64,000 bases of DNA from Symbiodinium kawagutii (GCA_009767595.1 VSDK01012496.1:41265-105264), one strand, 5' to 3'; shown: positions 1 to 13,163, counted from the first letter of the stretch. The notes: generated from the letters alone by a model not told the origin. Program-made: numbers and translations.

Positions 1-54
1 TCAATATCCATCATATCCCAGGAAAACATGCGGAATATCTGTAATATAATATCT

Positions 55-60
55 CTATCA

Positions 61-94
<34 letters not shown>

Positions 95-101
95 ATCGAT
101 T

Positions 102-139
<38 letters not shown>

Positions 140-179
140 TCAATCTATCTATCTATCTATCTATCTATCTATATCGATT

Positions 180-234
<55 letters not shown>

Positions 235-335
235 ATCGATTTGTCTGTCTGTCTGTCTATCTATCTATCTGTCTGTCTATCTGTCTGTCTGTCTATCTAT
301 CTATCTGTCCATCCTTCCATCTATCTGTCTGTCCA
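55..335. repeat. (TCTA/TCTG)n microsatellite
   Basis: Tetranucleotide array with alternating TCTA and TCTG blocks, interrupted three times by a shared ATATCGATTTG variant, so the array grew partly by duplication of larger blocks. The open frames across it are by-products of the repeat. Confidence 0.97.
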
Positions 336-1008
336 CTTGTGCAACATATTCAAAAGATTTCAGAAGTAAAGTCAGGCCCATCGTCTTTCCAAGGCCGCCA
401 TCCCCGTCTCCAGTTAACGGAGAGATAACCGAAGTGGTGCCTGGACATTTTTGAAGACATAGCAAGTAGCACGTGATTTAATGTGATTGAGAATGATTGA
501 GAGATATTTGGAGTGTAGGATGTGCTCTGTCTGTGCTGGAAACACAGGCTACTGAAAAGAAAACATATGGAGACGCAAAGGAATGGGATGACGACAAGCA
601 TGGGGGTGGGCCAAGGCAATTCGTTTCCGAACTAGATTCGCATAATTCACTGTGCTATGCCAGTCTACAGTCGACGGCATGACATGGGTTTACGGGGAGG
701 AATACGTCAAGCAATAGAATATACTAGAATGATCATGTATGATACAACCAAGGTAAGGCAAGCAATATCAGTTTCTGCAGTGATTCTGGTTTCACAGCCA
801 CAGTAGAAAGGTTTCTGCCTTGATCTGGGCCAAGTGCCCTGTCTTTATGTCATGCCAAACAGCAATTTTCTGAATCACCTTTTTTCCTCATTTCTCTTTT
901 TCTTTGTCAAAATCCCTCGCTTTGGCGCTGAAAATGTGTTGACAGGTAGACTACTTAGATCCCAGTGAAGATGACAGGGTCAAGGCCCAAGGCAAACACC
1001 ATCAAGGC

Positions 1009-1050
1009 GCCTGCCAGCCACTACGCAATTCAGACCCCCACTGAACCCTG
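1009..1050 (-). CDS. Tentative further exon of the GalNAc-transferase-like gene (SGGL block)
   Basis: Minus strand, after a CTGCAG|G acceptor and before a CAG|GC donor, one frame reads FSGGLNCVVAG. Family-27 enzymes carry an SGGL block at this point, downstream of the DLDLDTW block of exon 6. A second short match, YKCYL, lies near 1160 in the expected order. Neither connects in phase to exon 6 without unseen exons, so both could be chance. Confidence 0.2.
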
Positions 1051-1522
1051 CAGTCACCACTGAACTGAATCTTTGCATCACGCCAACGCCACGGCCGATG
1101 TGAGCTGAACACAATCTTCGAACCAATTGAAACACATCCACAAATGGGCCACTTAGGCCACTTACTACTTGCAAGTAGCACTTATATAGCTCTAGGTTCA
1201 CACGATTTTAGCAACCAAAAATCGGAAACCCATTTCAATTGCATACTATTCTTGCTCTGGGCTCGGAAGTCGGCAGCTTGGAACAATTTCAGCTACTGAA
1301 AGCGAAATTTCTGTGATCAGAAATTGGAAGAGTTGGAGTCTCTGCAGAAATGAAGCATTGAAAACTTAAGAAACAATCCAACATCTCTCACGATTTCTTA
1401 TTGTATAAACTCCATTTTCGTATGTCTTTATGCAGTCTGATACACTTTTTATATCATTTTAAGTATCTTTCTATATCTCTTGCCCTTTGCTGATCCATTG
1501 CTGCAAGTGTACATCCCCAGAC

Positions 1523-4500
1523 CTTCTCATCCCAGGTGTCCAAATCCAGGTCTGCCTTGGTCCGAAAAAAAGATGGGTCAATGATTGATGTCGGCGCTTC
1601 GAACCAAATCATGTCGCAGTCAGAGGCGACAAACATTGACAAACTGCAAGTCATTGATAGTCAGCGACATAGTAGCGACTACAGTAGCCGAGCAATTGAG
1701 AAAACGTACTAAGGCCCGCGGACACTAGCTGATAGGAGTTGCTTTCACATTAGACATACGTTCGTTTACACGTACCATGACATACTGGTACGTACCAATA
1801 TTGGCCTCTGTAGGACGTTTTTCTCAAAGCTTCATTCATCTTAGTTTGTGGTTGTAGACTAGGATACTGCAGCGGCCAGCTTTGCTGTATCCCGTCTGAA
1901 GCAAAATGCTCAGCTTGGTCAGAGGACGTGCCTGCTGAATGTCAAACAAGTTATGTGCAAAGGCAGCAAAAAAAGGAACATTCATCAAAGATCTGAAGGT
2001 TGCCTCTCTCATCCTCTATCTGAACATGTTCTTTTCCAAAGCTAAACCTATTGAGCGTTCATCATGAACAGGGGATGTCTCGTAATGTTTACAATTCGGG
2101 AGCCATGCTACACAGCACTCGAAAACGACAAATCAGAAAGCATGCAGCCAGGCCAAAGGCCTACGCACGTTGTGTCAAGCTGCTATCATGGGAACAACCA
2201 AACGCCTCTCCTTGACGGCAAGTAGGTCAATTGTCTCCTGGGAGCTCTGGATTATGAGAAATCAGCAAAGCTTGAAGAAAAGTGAATGTTGAAATGTGTT
2301 GAAATGTGTTGAAATGGCAAAGCTTGAAGAAAAGTGAATGTTGAAATGTGTTGAAATGTGTTGAAATGGCAAAGCTTGAAGAAAAGTGAATGTTGAAATG
2401 TGTTGAAATATCATGAGTATTGATCCCTTTTCCCCCCTCCTTGGTCCCACCTTCCATTGATATTTCCGACAAGGGTATCAAATACTGAGATCACATTCTC
2501 AGACACCTTTGTTCCTTGTATGAATGATCTGCGTATTTCAACCCTTCTAGGACCCTTAGGACCCATCAACTCTTCATTTCGAAATGGAGCCCCCTGGGCA
2601 CACTGGCCCGAACTTGCATTGGGCAAACCACTTCTACACTCCAGATATACAAAATTTTCCCTTCCAAACACTGGTGAATTCTCCCATCCCTTAGACACCC
2701 ATGCTACAATTGCAGAACTCAAACAATACCCCTCCACCAGCAGGAAGAATAGGTATAACACCACTCATCAACTGCATTCACTCGTCCCAGTTGCTGAAGA
2801 CCCAGAACTTTAGAAACATTTTAAAGAAGAGCCAACGTGATAAACCTACTCACCCTCTAAGCGTTGCTCATGCTGACATGTAGCCCAACAACTGCAGGCC
2901 CCATATCGCTTGGGGAAAAAACGATCGCTTCTTGGTATGTGTGGCAGTCCTTGAACCAGTTCACTGCCGGTGAGACATGACAGTCATAGAACCCAATATA
3001 TCTTCCTTTTGCCGCATCGCCTCTCAAGCTGAATCATGGTTTGATGCAGTTGATGCACTTCTGTTGCACACATGATATGAATCTGCGATGCAGTTCTGTC
3101 GCATGTGGAGCATTGGCCTCCCGTTTGCTTTGCGATCATCAATCCAAGGGAGTCTTCGTGCCTAAAACGATCGAGCCAAATCCAACTTCTCAAGAAACCA
3201 AGGGAAATGCTGCAGCATATCTGGGCATGTTTGAGTTTGTCTGCAATCAAGCCACAAATCAGTTGAACAAGTGCATATGGTGGCATATATCATATATGCA
3301 ATATATTGCAAAATATATTAGATATAGTGGCAAAATGTAACATACATATCATATCCAATATTATCCAATCATATTCACACATTGAAAGCATACAGCGACA
3401 ATTCGCCAGGATCCTGGGACAGACCTATCCAATCTATCATTGATACTCGTTGCATCTCGATGTGTAGCATGAGAGGGCCAAGATGGCACTGAGACAGGGC
3501 CAACTTAGACACCAGGCGGCCCAGGGGATAACAGCTTGGGTCCGGGTCCATGGTATTCCATGGTGCGGTCTTAGGGGGCACGGACGCGAGTCAGGCCTGC
3601 CCATGATTACAAGACACCGTGGAGATCCGTGGGGTCTGGGGCCAACAATGTTCGACACAAATCTCTTGGCCAGCCGAAACGCCTACAAAACATCACTGTA
3701 GATGCCATGTTTGCACAATATGTTCATACATGCTCCAGGTGTTTCCAGGTTTCACGTGGAGGGAATGTTGCACTGCGGCAAGGATTGGGTGTATCAAAAA
3801 GGCTGGCTAGCAGAAGTTCCTCGGCGTGGACATTTGAGTTCCGGTACAGTGGTCAATCCTGTTGAATGCCTATTTTGCAGGTACAGTATGTTGATAGTAA
3901 CCTTTGTATTTGTGCAGTGGGCGAGCGAAAGGTGACAAAAAAGATCACAAACCGGCAGGAAACATACGATGATATAATGCAAAGCAGGTAGATAGGCGAC
4001 CACAAAACCGCATCATTATGATAAGTATTATGATAAGTTGATAAGTATTGATAAGTCATGATGTTGCAGGGTGGGGGGGGCGTCCGCTCCTCAAAATCTT
4101 CAGTTTGCATCGGCTTGGCACGTCCTGCAGTTTGTCGGCCATGGGCGGAGTCGAAGCATCGTCGACCACAATGATTTCTTCGAGCACCTGGGGCGAGTGC
4201 CTGGGTATCCCATGTCAACGCTACATCCATGACATTCCATAACTCATTCATTAACCATCCATAACCATCCATAACCCATATGACATCCATATAACATCCA
4301 TTTATGAATGCGTGAAATTGCGTGGATTTATGAATTGATAGAAACTGATACTGTATGAATTGTGATGCTGAGAAGATCATCGTACTTATATTCATCTATT
4401 GATCGGTTTTTTTCCTGTCCATCTATAAATCTACCTGTCGATCGATCTACTAATCCATGTCTCTACCCATGCATGAATCCAGCAATTCATATCTATGTAA

Positions 4501-5088
4501 CAATTGTATGACTATATCATTCTAGCTGTTTAAACATCTGTGTAAAAAAACAACCAGTCTTTTAAACAACATAATCTATGATCATCTATCAAAATCTATC
4601 ATTGTCAATCGTCATCACTCATTCTCTATCTATCTATCTATCTCTATCTATCTATCTATCTATCTATCCATCCATCTATCTATCTCTCTCTATCTATCTC
4701 TATCTATCTCTATCTATCTCTATCTATCTCTATCTATCTCTATCTACCTCTATCTATCTATCTATCTACCCATCTATCTATCTATCGATCTATCTATCTA
4801 TCTTTATCTATCTATATCTACCTTTCTCTCTATCTCTCTCTCTTCCTCTCTATTTCTCTATCTATCTATCTATCTGTCTATCTACCTATCTATTTATCAT
4901 CTATCTCTCTATCTCTCTATCTCTCTATCTATCTATCTATCTATCTATCTATTTATCAATCAATCAATCAATCAATCTATCTATCTATCTATCTATCTAT
5001 CTCTCTATCTCTCTATCTCTCTCTATCTATCTATTTGTTTGTCTGTCTGTCTGTCTGTCTATCTACCTACCTACGTATGTATCTACAC

Positions 5089-5122
<34 letters not shown>

Positions 5123-6973
5123 TGATCTATTATCTATCTATCTATCTACCTATCTATCTATCTATCTATCTATCCATCTATCTCTCTGTCTCTCTATCTA
5201 TCTATCTATCTATCTATTTATCTATCTGCCTTAACAATCTATCGATCCCTCTAGTACATCTACCATCATCTATGTAAGTAGCTCGCTGACACGTGGAAGC
5301 CTGACTAACAAAAGCGTCACGCTCTCCCCATGCGATTTGCAAGAGACAGCCACAGGCAAAAAGCCTCTTGAGCTTGCATTTGGAAACAAAGTATATAGCT
5401 AGCTAGCTATCTGCTGCACTAATCTAATCATCAATATCTATCTAGATGTATCAACATCTATATTTCTCACCTATCTATTTGTCTACGCCTCATCAAAGTA
5501 TTGATCCATGGAATTATATGACAGCAAAAAATGTTGTCAATTTCCATGGGCGTCAGGATCTTGGCAAGTTCAGCAATGTGACTATGCATCGCTAGAGGAT
5601 GCCTAGTGCTTTCTGAATTGCTTACTGTTGTGAACCAAGTGAACTTAAAGTACAATAAATCATTTGTGCTCCAACAATAACTTAAACTACAAGTATCTTA
5701 AATCAAATCAAACAGATTCAAACAATCTGAGCAAATTCTAGAATGAAAACAAGTCAGCTTGATTCTGCAACCTTATTTCTGCTGCAATTGATTTCTGTGA
5801 AATTCAGTCAACGGCGCAAGGAGGGTTTGAGTCCTCTCTCTTTGGGAGTTCCCAGTATGAGAGCTACACAGGCACACGCACACACACACAAACACCAAGT
5901 TATTGGGCTTAAGAAACCTGACGATAGAGCAAGTTTGTTAATCACTGCCTTTGACCACACAATATCCCACACAGGAAAACATGGAAAATAAAGTCACAAG
6001 TTGTGCCATAGATCCTCGCACTGATGGAACCGTACCAGGCACTGTACCAAAAGAACACTCTGGAATATCGCGAAGAATGCATCTCAAGGTGGCTACCCAA
6101 AACATTCCTCTCGACTAGGAAGGACCAACATGCAAAACTGAGCGGAAAATCTTCCTTCCCGGCAACCAACGGCACCATTTCTGTCCACAAAGAACCTATG
6201 AAAAACACCTTCCTGGATAAAGAAGACTTAAACACAGCTTAACACGTTTCAACAGTTCTATACATAAACATAAACACCTTGAAATGCCTTGTGACATCAA
6301 TTCACAGCTCCAAAGCTCAACATGACCCAGCCTCTGGAGGAGTTCTGTTGCAAAACTTCATGACCGTATTGTACGCATAAGGCTCATTCAAGCATGGCAA
6401 AACCACTGACATGGTCCCAAGATTCTCAGGACTTGCAGGACTCTCAATCTCTGTCCGCTTCTGACTCTTCTGCAAGAAGTTCTTGGAAGCGACAGATGGG
6501 GCTGAGGCCTCGCCCAAACTTCCAGATATCGGTTCCAGGCTGAAATTGATCAAGCCAAGCGCGTACAAAATGATCGCAACTTGCACTGCCCATTGGACAG
6601 GTGCAACCCGATACGGAGAGCAACCCACTAAGGCGGCAATGACACCGCTTAAAGAAGCTGACACTATTCCCAGTAAAGGTCCCAAGACGGCTGCAGCCGC
6701 TCCAAGATGTGGATGATCACCCAGATCTGGGCTCTTGTCGTCGTTTGAGTGCGCTAAGTAAGGAGTAGAAGCCAGGAACAGCAAGGGCCCCAGCCAGCAC
6801 TGAAAGCAAAGTCGAATCCATCTTCCTGTCCCAGCATTCTTTCCTGCCTGAGATTTAGATCTTGCCATACTTGACCAGGTACCAACCTGGAAGGAGTCCG
6901 ATTTGAAGTCAAAGTGCTTGACGTGTGACGCCTCACAGCTTCCCAATCTTGGCGGGCTTTCCGAATCCTTCAC
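1523..6973 (-). CDS. Polypeptide N-acetylgalactosaminyltransferase-like gene, six exons, 3' end beyond window
   Basis: The product would transfer GalNAc from UDP-GalNAc to Ser/Thr of secretory proteins in the Golgi. Exons on the minus strand, 5' to 3': 6973-6332, 4187-4090, 3161-3118, 3020-2950, 2237-2184, 1555-1523. Joined, they give one stop-free frame with the GT-A motifs in family order: SVVLPCLNE and NRTPPE (end of exon 1), [11 protein letters not shown] (exon 2), [16 protein letters not shown] (exons 2-4), the metal-binding DxH motif as FYDCHV (exon 4), [16 protein letters not shown] (exons 5-6). Introns are 2144, 928, 97, 712 and 628 nt. Donors are GC, GA, GC, GA, GC, and a GT follows exon 6; every acceptor is AG|G. 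The later catalytic exons and any ricin-type lectin domain lie below 1523 or outside the window. The ATG at 6973 is the first in frame; an internal ATG at residue 36 is an alternative. The fold and family are well supported; the acceptor specificity is not. Confidence 0.85.
2265..2408 (-). repeat. 52-nt tandem repeat inside intron 4 of the GalNAc-transferase-like gene
   Basis: About 2.8 near-identical copies of a 52-nt unit start at 2265, 2317 and 2369. The array lies in the 712-nt intron and stops 28 nt upstream (in transcript sense) of the exon 5 acceptor. On the transcribed strand the unit is pyrimidine-rich, with repeated TTTCAACACA and CTTTTCTTCAAG segments. Confidence 0.9.
4622..5231. 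repeat. (TCTA)n / (TCTC) compound microsatellite
   Basis: About 600 nt of TCTA with TCTC, TCTG, CAAT and ACCT variants, inside the 2144-nt first intron of the GalNAc-transferase-like gene. The 218-codon open frame through it is a repeat by-product. Confidence 0.97.
6332..6973 (-). CDS. Exon 1 of the GalNAc-transferase-like gene: membrane N-terminus and start of catalytic domain
   Basis: This 214-codon exon is the longest homology-supported exon in the window. It shows three hydrophobic segments at about residues 55-72, 91-117 and 126-145, then a hydrophilic linker, then the first beta strand of the GT-A domain (SVVLPCLNE, residues 189-197). Animal enzymes of this family are type II proteins with one membrane anchor, so three segments are unusual; the first could be a signal peptide or some segments may be short hairpins. 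The exon ends CCAGAG|GCTGGG, a GC donor. Reading on past the donor gives four residues and a stop, which supports the splice. Further upstream exons cannot be excluded. Confidence 0.75.
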
Positions 6974-9580
6974 ACGCGTTGGATCGACATGCTACTTCAC
7001 ATCACACGGCACAACTGGACACAACCTTGGTTCTGGTCCAAACAAGGCTAAGTTGATGCGGCTGAAATGATTCCGCTTGTGTGCCGTTTCTGTGCACATG
7101 ATCAGCAGCTTGCTTTTCTCATTATGTTGTAGAGAGTAGCGAGACAAAAAGGTGAGTGAATGCTCCAATGATTTGTCCTCTGGGTAAATCCAAGGCATTG
7201 CTTCTTGAGCCCTGCACTCTCAAGGGTTACGGAGCACCATGCTCTCAAAAGCGGATTTGCAACGGCATATATTCCACAAGTTCTGATCATTTACACCATT
7301 GACGTTGCGTGGCAATCTGTTGTAATCCTATTATATTGTACTACTATTATCATTGTCCTATCATCATCAGTATTTCCTGCGAGCTTCAAGCGACCTCGTA
7401 TGAAGGAATCGAACCTCAAACACGTGACTTTTGACTTTTCTGCACAATTTTGAACATTTCATCACCTTGCTTCTGCTTATGATAGTCTAATGGTGACGCT
7501 TTCAGAAGTGACATTGCCCAGTGGCATTCGGTCTCACAACTTTCTTGATTTCCGTTGAATTGCTGTTCGATCATGTTCGATCTGGGTTTTGCGGACTTCT
7601 CCAACCCCCAAAGTATTGTTTTGCATTGTCATTATTATGTGCGAGCTCGACCAAAGGGTTTTTTTCGGCCTCCAATTCACCTCAGTTTCCCTAAGGGATC
7701 TCAATGACGATCTGATAAAAATCTAGAAGAGAGTTCGAAAACAAACCTAGACAAGACATGACAAGACACCAAGACTCAACTGCAACATGTTTTCAATATG
7801 TAGAGATCCCCAAAACGGATCACTGAGGCACCAGGTCTATTCAGAGAGTCAGTGTATGTACAGGGAGCTGAACACAGATTTCGTGTCCGCAGCTGCCCAA
7901 GTGCGGAATTGTCCAACTTTGGAACCTAAGTCTCTCTGAGTTGCTGAATCACAATGAATCTACGAGCCTTGCAGTGCCCAGCCTGTCTCGATTTCTCACT
8001 CCATCTATCCAAAAACTTTGCCTAGAATTGCATAGAACAGGTAAGAAAAGCCTAGAATAGGTATAGTGTGAACATGTGTGAAGATGAAGGTTTCTGCTCT
8101 TGAACTGGCTCAATGTCCCTCATCCACAGCTCTACACGGCTGACTTTGCCCCGATCACCTGCAGCCAAGGGCAGCGACAGGCGCAGCAATCCGTGTGACT
8201 TCATCCCCTTCTTTCAGAAATTCTTGAGACAGGCTTGACACGAAAGGATTTTGTTGTTTTGTATTTTTTCAATCTCATACCAGTCCCCTCTCAAGAACTA
8301 TTCAGCTCAGAATCAAAAGAAATATCACCCATCTAATCCAAAACTAATCATTGCACAGGCAACACTAGATAAAAAGATATACCAAACAATCATATAGAAT
8401 CAAACAACACATTGCTCTCAAATTGTTGATTAGAACTGCAAGTCTAAAGACCCACCACGCGGGAACGCTGTTGCATCACATCCTGGACAGCAACAGCAAG
8501 AGCCGTGGACTTTCTGGAAAACATGAACCCCTGAAACTTCAGCACAAACTTATGCAAAGACCCTGAAATCAAACCTTCAAAAATCTTCTTAAAATGCAAA
8601 TAATTTCACAAATATGGCAACTGATTGCAACTAAACAATTTCACAAAAGGCTCCTCCGCCAGCCGACAGATTGCAAAAGTGTGTCACGTGGACTCGAAAT
8701 GACTCGAACCCTCCAACAGCGGACCTTTGGAATACGTAAGTGGCCAGGAACTAGGCTTGCGGAACATTGTTACCTCAAAATTCAAAATATCAGCCCAAAA
8801 ATCTTACAAAAATGTGTATGGGTGTATAAAACCTTGGAGCCTTGAATCTGTGGAACACCAAACCCTGAAACCATGAAAAATCCAACTTCACGTGTGGGGG
8901 ATGCTGCCATCTTTCTGAACGAGGCGTTTGCTGTCGATGTGCATTTTCCTTTCTGCAGCCGCATGCCGCACATCCTGTGTTTTGGCATGTTTGGTTGCGA
9001 ACGCAACCTGCGGTTGCTTCCATGCTCCATCTCTGCAATAACCTGTGTTTTTTATTATGGCTGCCTTTTTGCACTGCAAAGCAGTCTTCGGCCACCATGT
9101 GTTATTCAGTTTGTATAGGTGATTGGAGCACTATTTTTCTGAATGTTCTTTCCGTTTGGGTTCTCTTCTGCAAAGGCAGTCGAGACTCTACAGTGGTGAG
9201 ATCTCAAGTCTGAAGGGTCCACATTGACAAGTTTACAACTTTGAAACTTCTGAACATTTGGCATTTGCGAAAACCAGGATAACTTGTCCAAAGTTCCTGG
9301 AAGTGGAGCTAGGAGGACTGCAGCCTCCTGCAGCGCTACTCTTCAATTTCTCCCCAGTTGAACCGCTGTTCTTTACGGAAAATATCATACAAATTATGTA
9401 TATAGTGGATTATAGTGGACATGTTTACTGAAAGGTCCTCAGGACCTACTGGAACGCAACCCCTATTTACAGTAACGGCTGCGGGAGCAAGGCCTGCGGA
9501 GAAAGATTCGGCTCTTGAGCATCTCTGAGAGGAGCGGTTTCTTCTTGTGTTGTCTTGCTGTCCTTGCAACACAAAGAATT
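6974..9580. other. No gene seen upstream of the GalNAc-transferase-like gene
   Basis: AT-rich unique DNA with only short, unconvincing open frames. This is the interval that should hold the 5' end and promoter of the minus-strand gene, but no TATA-like or other promoter element could be justified. Confidence 0.5.
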
Positions 9581-11402
9581 TCAACATATTTCAACCTTTT
9601 TCAAACCTTTTTCAAACCTTTTCTCTGCCAGGATTGATTTGATTTCTCCAGCTGCCTTGGTCAGTCTGTTGAAACCACCATGCATATTCATCACTGCCGG
9701 ACGATCGAAACATGCGGTTGTATGAGTTGTATGTGACATTGTACTTCTATCTGCGCTCCAAAATATCCCTTGATCCCAATCTGAGGCGGCTACTTTGCGA
9801 TTTCGGTACCATCGAAGCACGAATTTGCTTAGGAGTACTATCCCGGAACTTGCTAGCCTGAGGCTGTTCGACAGTCTGCAGGTCATGCAAAACATCCACA
9901 ACACTATTTGGCCCAAGAAAGGCTGTTGTCTTTTTCTATTGAATTTCAACAACCTCCAACCCCAGACTTGCAACGCAGGCCAAAAGAAAGCCATCTCAGG
10001 AGCAGGCCAAGCTGCAATTTCTGTCCGGCATTTCTCTCCACCTTATCGCGAACACATTCGGACAACGCCCTTCAGTTGCGACAATGAAACCGTGGACTGT
10101 GGACTTTGAAAAAATACAGGGGCAAAAAGATGTGTGTGCAATCAGGGGCTCGGCAATCGCAACCTCGAAGACCCGTGTCTTCCTTGCAGGGGATACACCA
10201 ACCCGTGTCTTCCTTTGGCACATGTGCTCTGGCACTTGATCCCAAAGAAACAATGCAGGGATATGCAAGGTTGGGCTACATATTGTCACTTTAGCACGTT
10301 GGCAACGAGAAACTTTGCCAGCTTGACCCACGGCACATATAGGTACAGTAATGCGGACAATTTCATGAAGTGTTTTCTGCTTACTGAAGTCAGGCAAGCT
10401 TTGCATGACGTGTGATACTTTCAGTTCTGAAATTTGGATTTTACATGAACCTTAATCGTCGGGACCTCTCTCAGCTCAAAAAATCCTTTGCTTTGATGCG
10501 TCCGCGGATCTATTGTGCAATCGTTGTTGTGGCTCGGGTTCCTGGTCAAGTGCTTCCCACAGCACCTGCCTCAATTCATTTGAATTTACATATCCTCCAC
10601 CACAGGGCAGCAAGGTATCGGTGGGGTAGATGGATGTGAGCTGCTGTTTATTGCAATGCCCTTGTTTTTGGTTCTGCCTCTGCATTTCTTTATTGTGTGC
10701 CATACCACGATGTGTTTTGAGATATGCTTTTACATTCATTATTCCAAGAAATCCGGGGAGTCAGTTGACAGAAATGCTTGCAAACAACCTTCCATCTCTG
10801 CTAACATTCCACATACCCCCTATCCACATATCTTTCAATTGACACAATCAGAGTACTCCACTAACCTAGTTGACACCCTGGAAAAAGTAGCTAAGGCGTG
10901 GGTCATCCAACTACCCGATCACCGATGCGAAACTTTTCCCACTTGACCCAAGGCGTTTACTGCAACTAAGGTAGTCTCACCAATGCTTCAATGGATTTCA
11001 ATGGTCCATCTTTCCCAAAGCTTTCCAATGCTTTGCAAAGGGCATCTTCACACCCAACGCTCGCTGCATTTCGTCCTCTTGATCTGCATCACCCCAAAGA
11101 TGGCAGTTGCCGCTGCGCACCTGACGATTTTTAAACTCTCTGGCCTTGTAAGCCAATTCAAATCAATTCGAATCAAATCAAATCAATTCAACATTCTTAT
11201 GATCAAATTCTCAAAATACTCAAACTAACAATTGAGGGCATTTTCAACTCCGAAGCCAAAACATTCTCTGACACATGCAAACAAATCATAACAAATCTCT
11301 ACAAAAAAGCGCTGCGTTGCAAAGCGGTACAGGAGAGCCACGGTGCAGCATTCGGAGAAAGCATGAATTCATGCTATTCAGAAACGGATTCGAACCTATT
11401 GA

Positions 11403-11498
11403 TGGTTTCTCAAAATAGGGGGACCCCCAAATCTTCCTTTATATTAGCTGTTTACAAAATAAACCAACCAATTTTTGGGTCCCCTATTTTGAGAAACC
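11403..11498. mobile_element. Short foldback (MITE-like) element
   Basis: GGTTTCTCAAAATAGGGG with a short extension at 11403 is repeated in inverted orientation at 11477-11498 (CCCCTATTTTGAGAAACC), with about 50 nt between the arms. The arms differ by about one base. No clear target duplication is visible. Confidence 0.55.
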
Positions 11499-12390
11499 AC
11501 CCTATGATTTTGGTGCTATTTCGTGTTGCTGCCTGCGAAAAGTTTGCATCCAACAGTCTGATCTGCTTGGGACGGTGGAGACTGTAGCGAGCGCCAGATC
11601 GCACAAGCGTTTTCAGAACCACGTATTCTTTGCCCGTGCCTCGAAATTGAAGCCACGAATCCCTCATCTCAGACTCAAACCAAGACTCAATCGACGAGGC
11701 CACATGAGCGACGGACGGAAAAGAGATCACAGTTTGAGAGAACGAAACAATCCAAAGGTGGTAGGCCCGGCAAACGTTCCAATTTCACCACTGTATACAC
11801 TGTATCCCTTATGAAATCTAACTGTTTCTTTGATTCAACTCCAGGTGATCTTGAAGACTGGGACATCGGATTGCTTCCGAACATTGGGGTTTTTGGTTCG
11901 CTTTTTTCATTTTTCCAAACAAATTCTATCTACAGCATCATTGTTGAATTTTGGATTGAACATATCAGAAGATTCTGACTGTCAGGGGAGCGAGGCAATG
12001 CAAACCATGGTTGCACGAGATAGAATATGATCTTCTTGTGGTTGCAGTCTCGTTGCTGCTGTTGCGGACGGAAAGCGTCCGTTTTCGAGACGCATATGGA
12101 ATGCATACATAGAATGCATATACAGAATGCAAATAGGTGCATCGTAAGTAGGGCGCGATGCTTGTGGGTGACGATGTGTCTGGGTTTGTGCAGGCGTGGT
12201 AGGTGCATGTACAAATGCGAGCCCCTGCGATGCTTGCTTGTGGGCCTCCTTCTTTTTTATTGATTTTACATCCATGTTTTTACCAAGTTTCATTTCCGTT
12301 TCTTTCCATTTTCTCTTTTGCCATCCTCCAATTGAACTCTTGAAAAAGAGTGCCCTGATCTTTCAAAATACCTCTTGAATCTTTGAATGC

Positions 12391-12476
12391 CCTTGATTTG
12401 TTGAACCCGCTGGTGCTGTAGAACAGCATCCAGTTCTGCTTCGACATTTGCATCTTGATCCAGACTGTTTGCTTTC
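12391..12476 (-). CDS. Candidate exon, unknown protein
   Basis: One minus-strand frame reads LDQDANVEAELDAVLQHQ, a hydrophilic, helix-like sequence, ending at an AAGG|GC donor of the kind used by the recognised genes. The start is not fixed. It may belong with neighbouring minus-strand candidate exons at 13086-13163 and 15069-15150; nothing identifies the protein. Confidence 0.3.
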
Positions 12477-12539
12477 ACCATGCAACACAAAATGTAAAAA
12501 ACATTAAAACATACATATTGTTCTTTCATGTTGTTTCAA

Positions 12540-12700
12540 AACCCGCTCTGGATGAACGTGTTGCCTGCCCCTTGCCTCCGCAGCCATTCTTGCCATGTCG
12601 TCCAGCAAGCTAAACGGCGCCTCCCACTCACACTGCCCGGCTGCAGGCACCCCATCACGCACGACAAGGCGAATGCAACTCAAATCGCTTTTCATTCCGC
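12540..12700 (-). CDS. Candidate exon, unknown protein
   Basis: A minus-strand frame reads VVRDGVPAAGQCEWEAPFSL followed by an acidic helix-like stretch, and a GCGGAG|GC donor is present near 12580. Composition is protein-like and differs from the simple repeats around it. The boundaries are uncertain and the family is not recognised. Confidence 0.3.
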
Positions 12701-12735
12701 ATTCCATTCAAAGCAAACATTGTTTTGTTATTGCA

Positions 12736-12930
12736 ACACGTGCATGGGTGTATGGGTGTATGGGTGTATGGGTGTATGGGTGTATGGGTGTATGGTTGCA
12801 GGGGTGTAGGGGTGTAGGGGTGTAGGGGTGTATGGGTGTATGGGTGTATGGGTGTATGGGTGTATGTATGTATGTATGTATGTATGTATGTATGTATGTA
12901 TGTATGTATGTATGTATGTATGTATGTTCG
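12736..12930. repeat. (GTATGGGT)n octamer passing into (GTAT)n
   Basis: An octanucleotide array, briefly GTAGGGGT in the middle, passes directly into a pure GTAT array, as if the tetramer expanded from half of the octamer. Confidence 0.95.
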
Positions 12931-13085
12931 TATGCAGGATTCACATATGTATCTATATCCATAGTTAGGTATATTTTTTCTTTAAGAGGTGCGAGCCTCG
13001 GCTCCGACTCTGGAAGAGAAGTGAGAGACCTGCAAAATTATGTTGATTGAAAATCCTCAAAGGAAAAAGCATCCACAACACTCAC

Positions 13086-13163
13086 AAATCGCAACACACT
13101 TCGAAGATCTTCAGAGGATGGCACACCAGACAGCAACAACAATGTCCCCAGAGTTGCAGAAGC
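13086..13163 (-). CDS. Candidate 26-codon exon, unknown protein
   Basis: Between an ATTGAG|G acceptor and a GTGAGT donor the minus strand reads ASATLGTLLLLSG then VPSSEDLRSVLRF, exactly 26 codons in phase 0. It combines a hydrophobic start with a polar helix. The family is not recognised. Confidence 0.35.

Noticed and set aside
28..454. Open frames of Leu/Ser/Ile/Tyr repeats
   Set aside because: By-products of the (TCTA/TCTG) microsatellite; the same holds at 4578-5277.
11340..11400. GGTTCGAATCC-like T-arm motif on the minus strand
   Set aside because: The flanks do not pair as a T stem and no acceptor or anticodon arm can be built, so it is not a tRNA.
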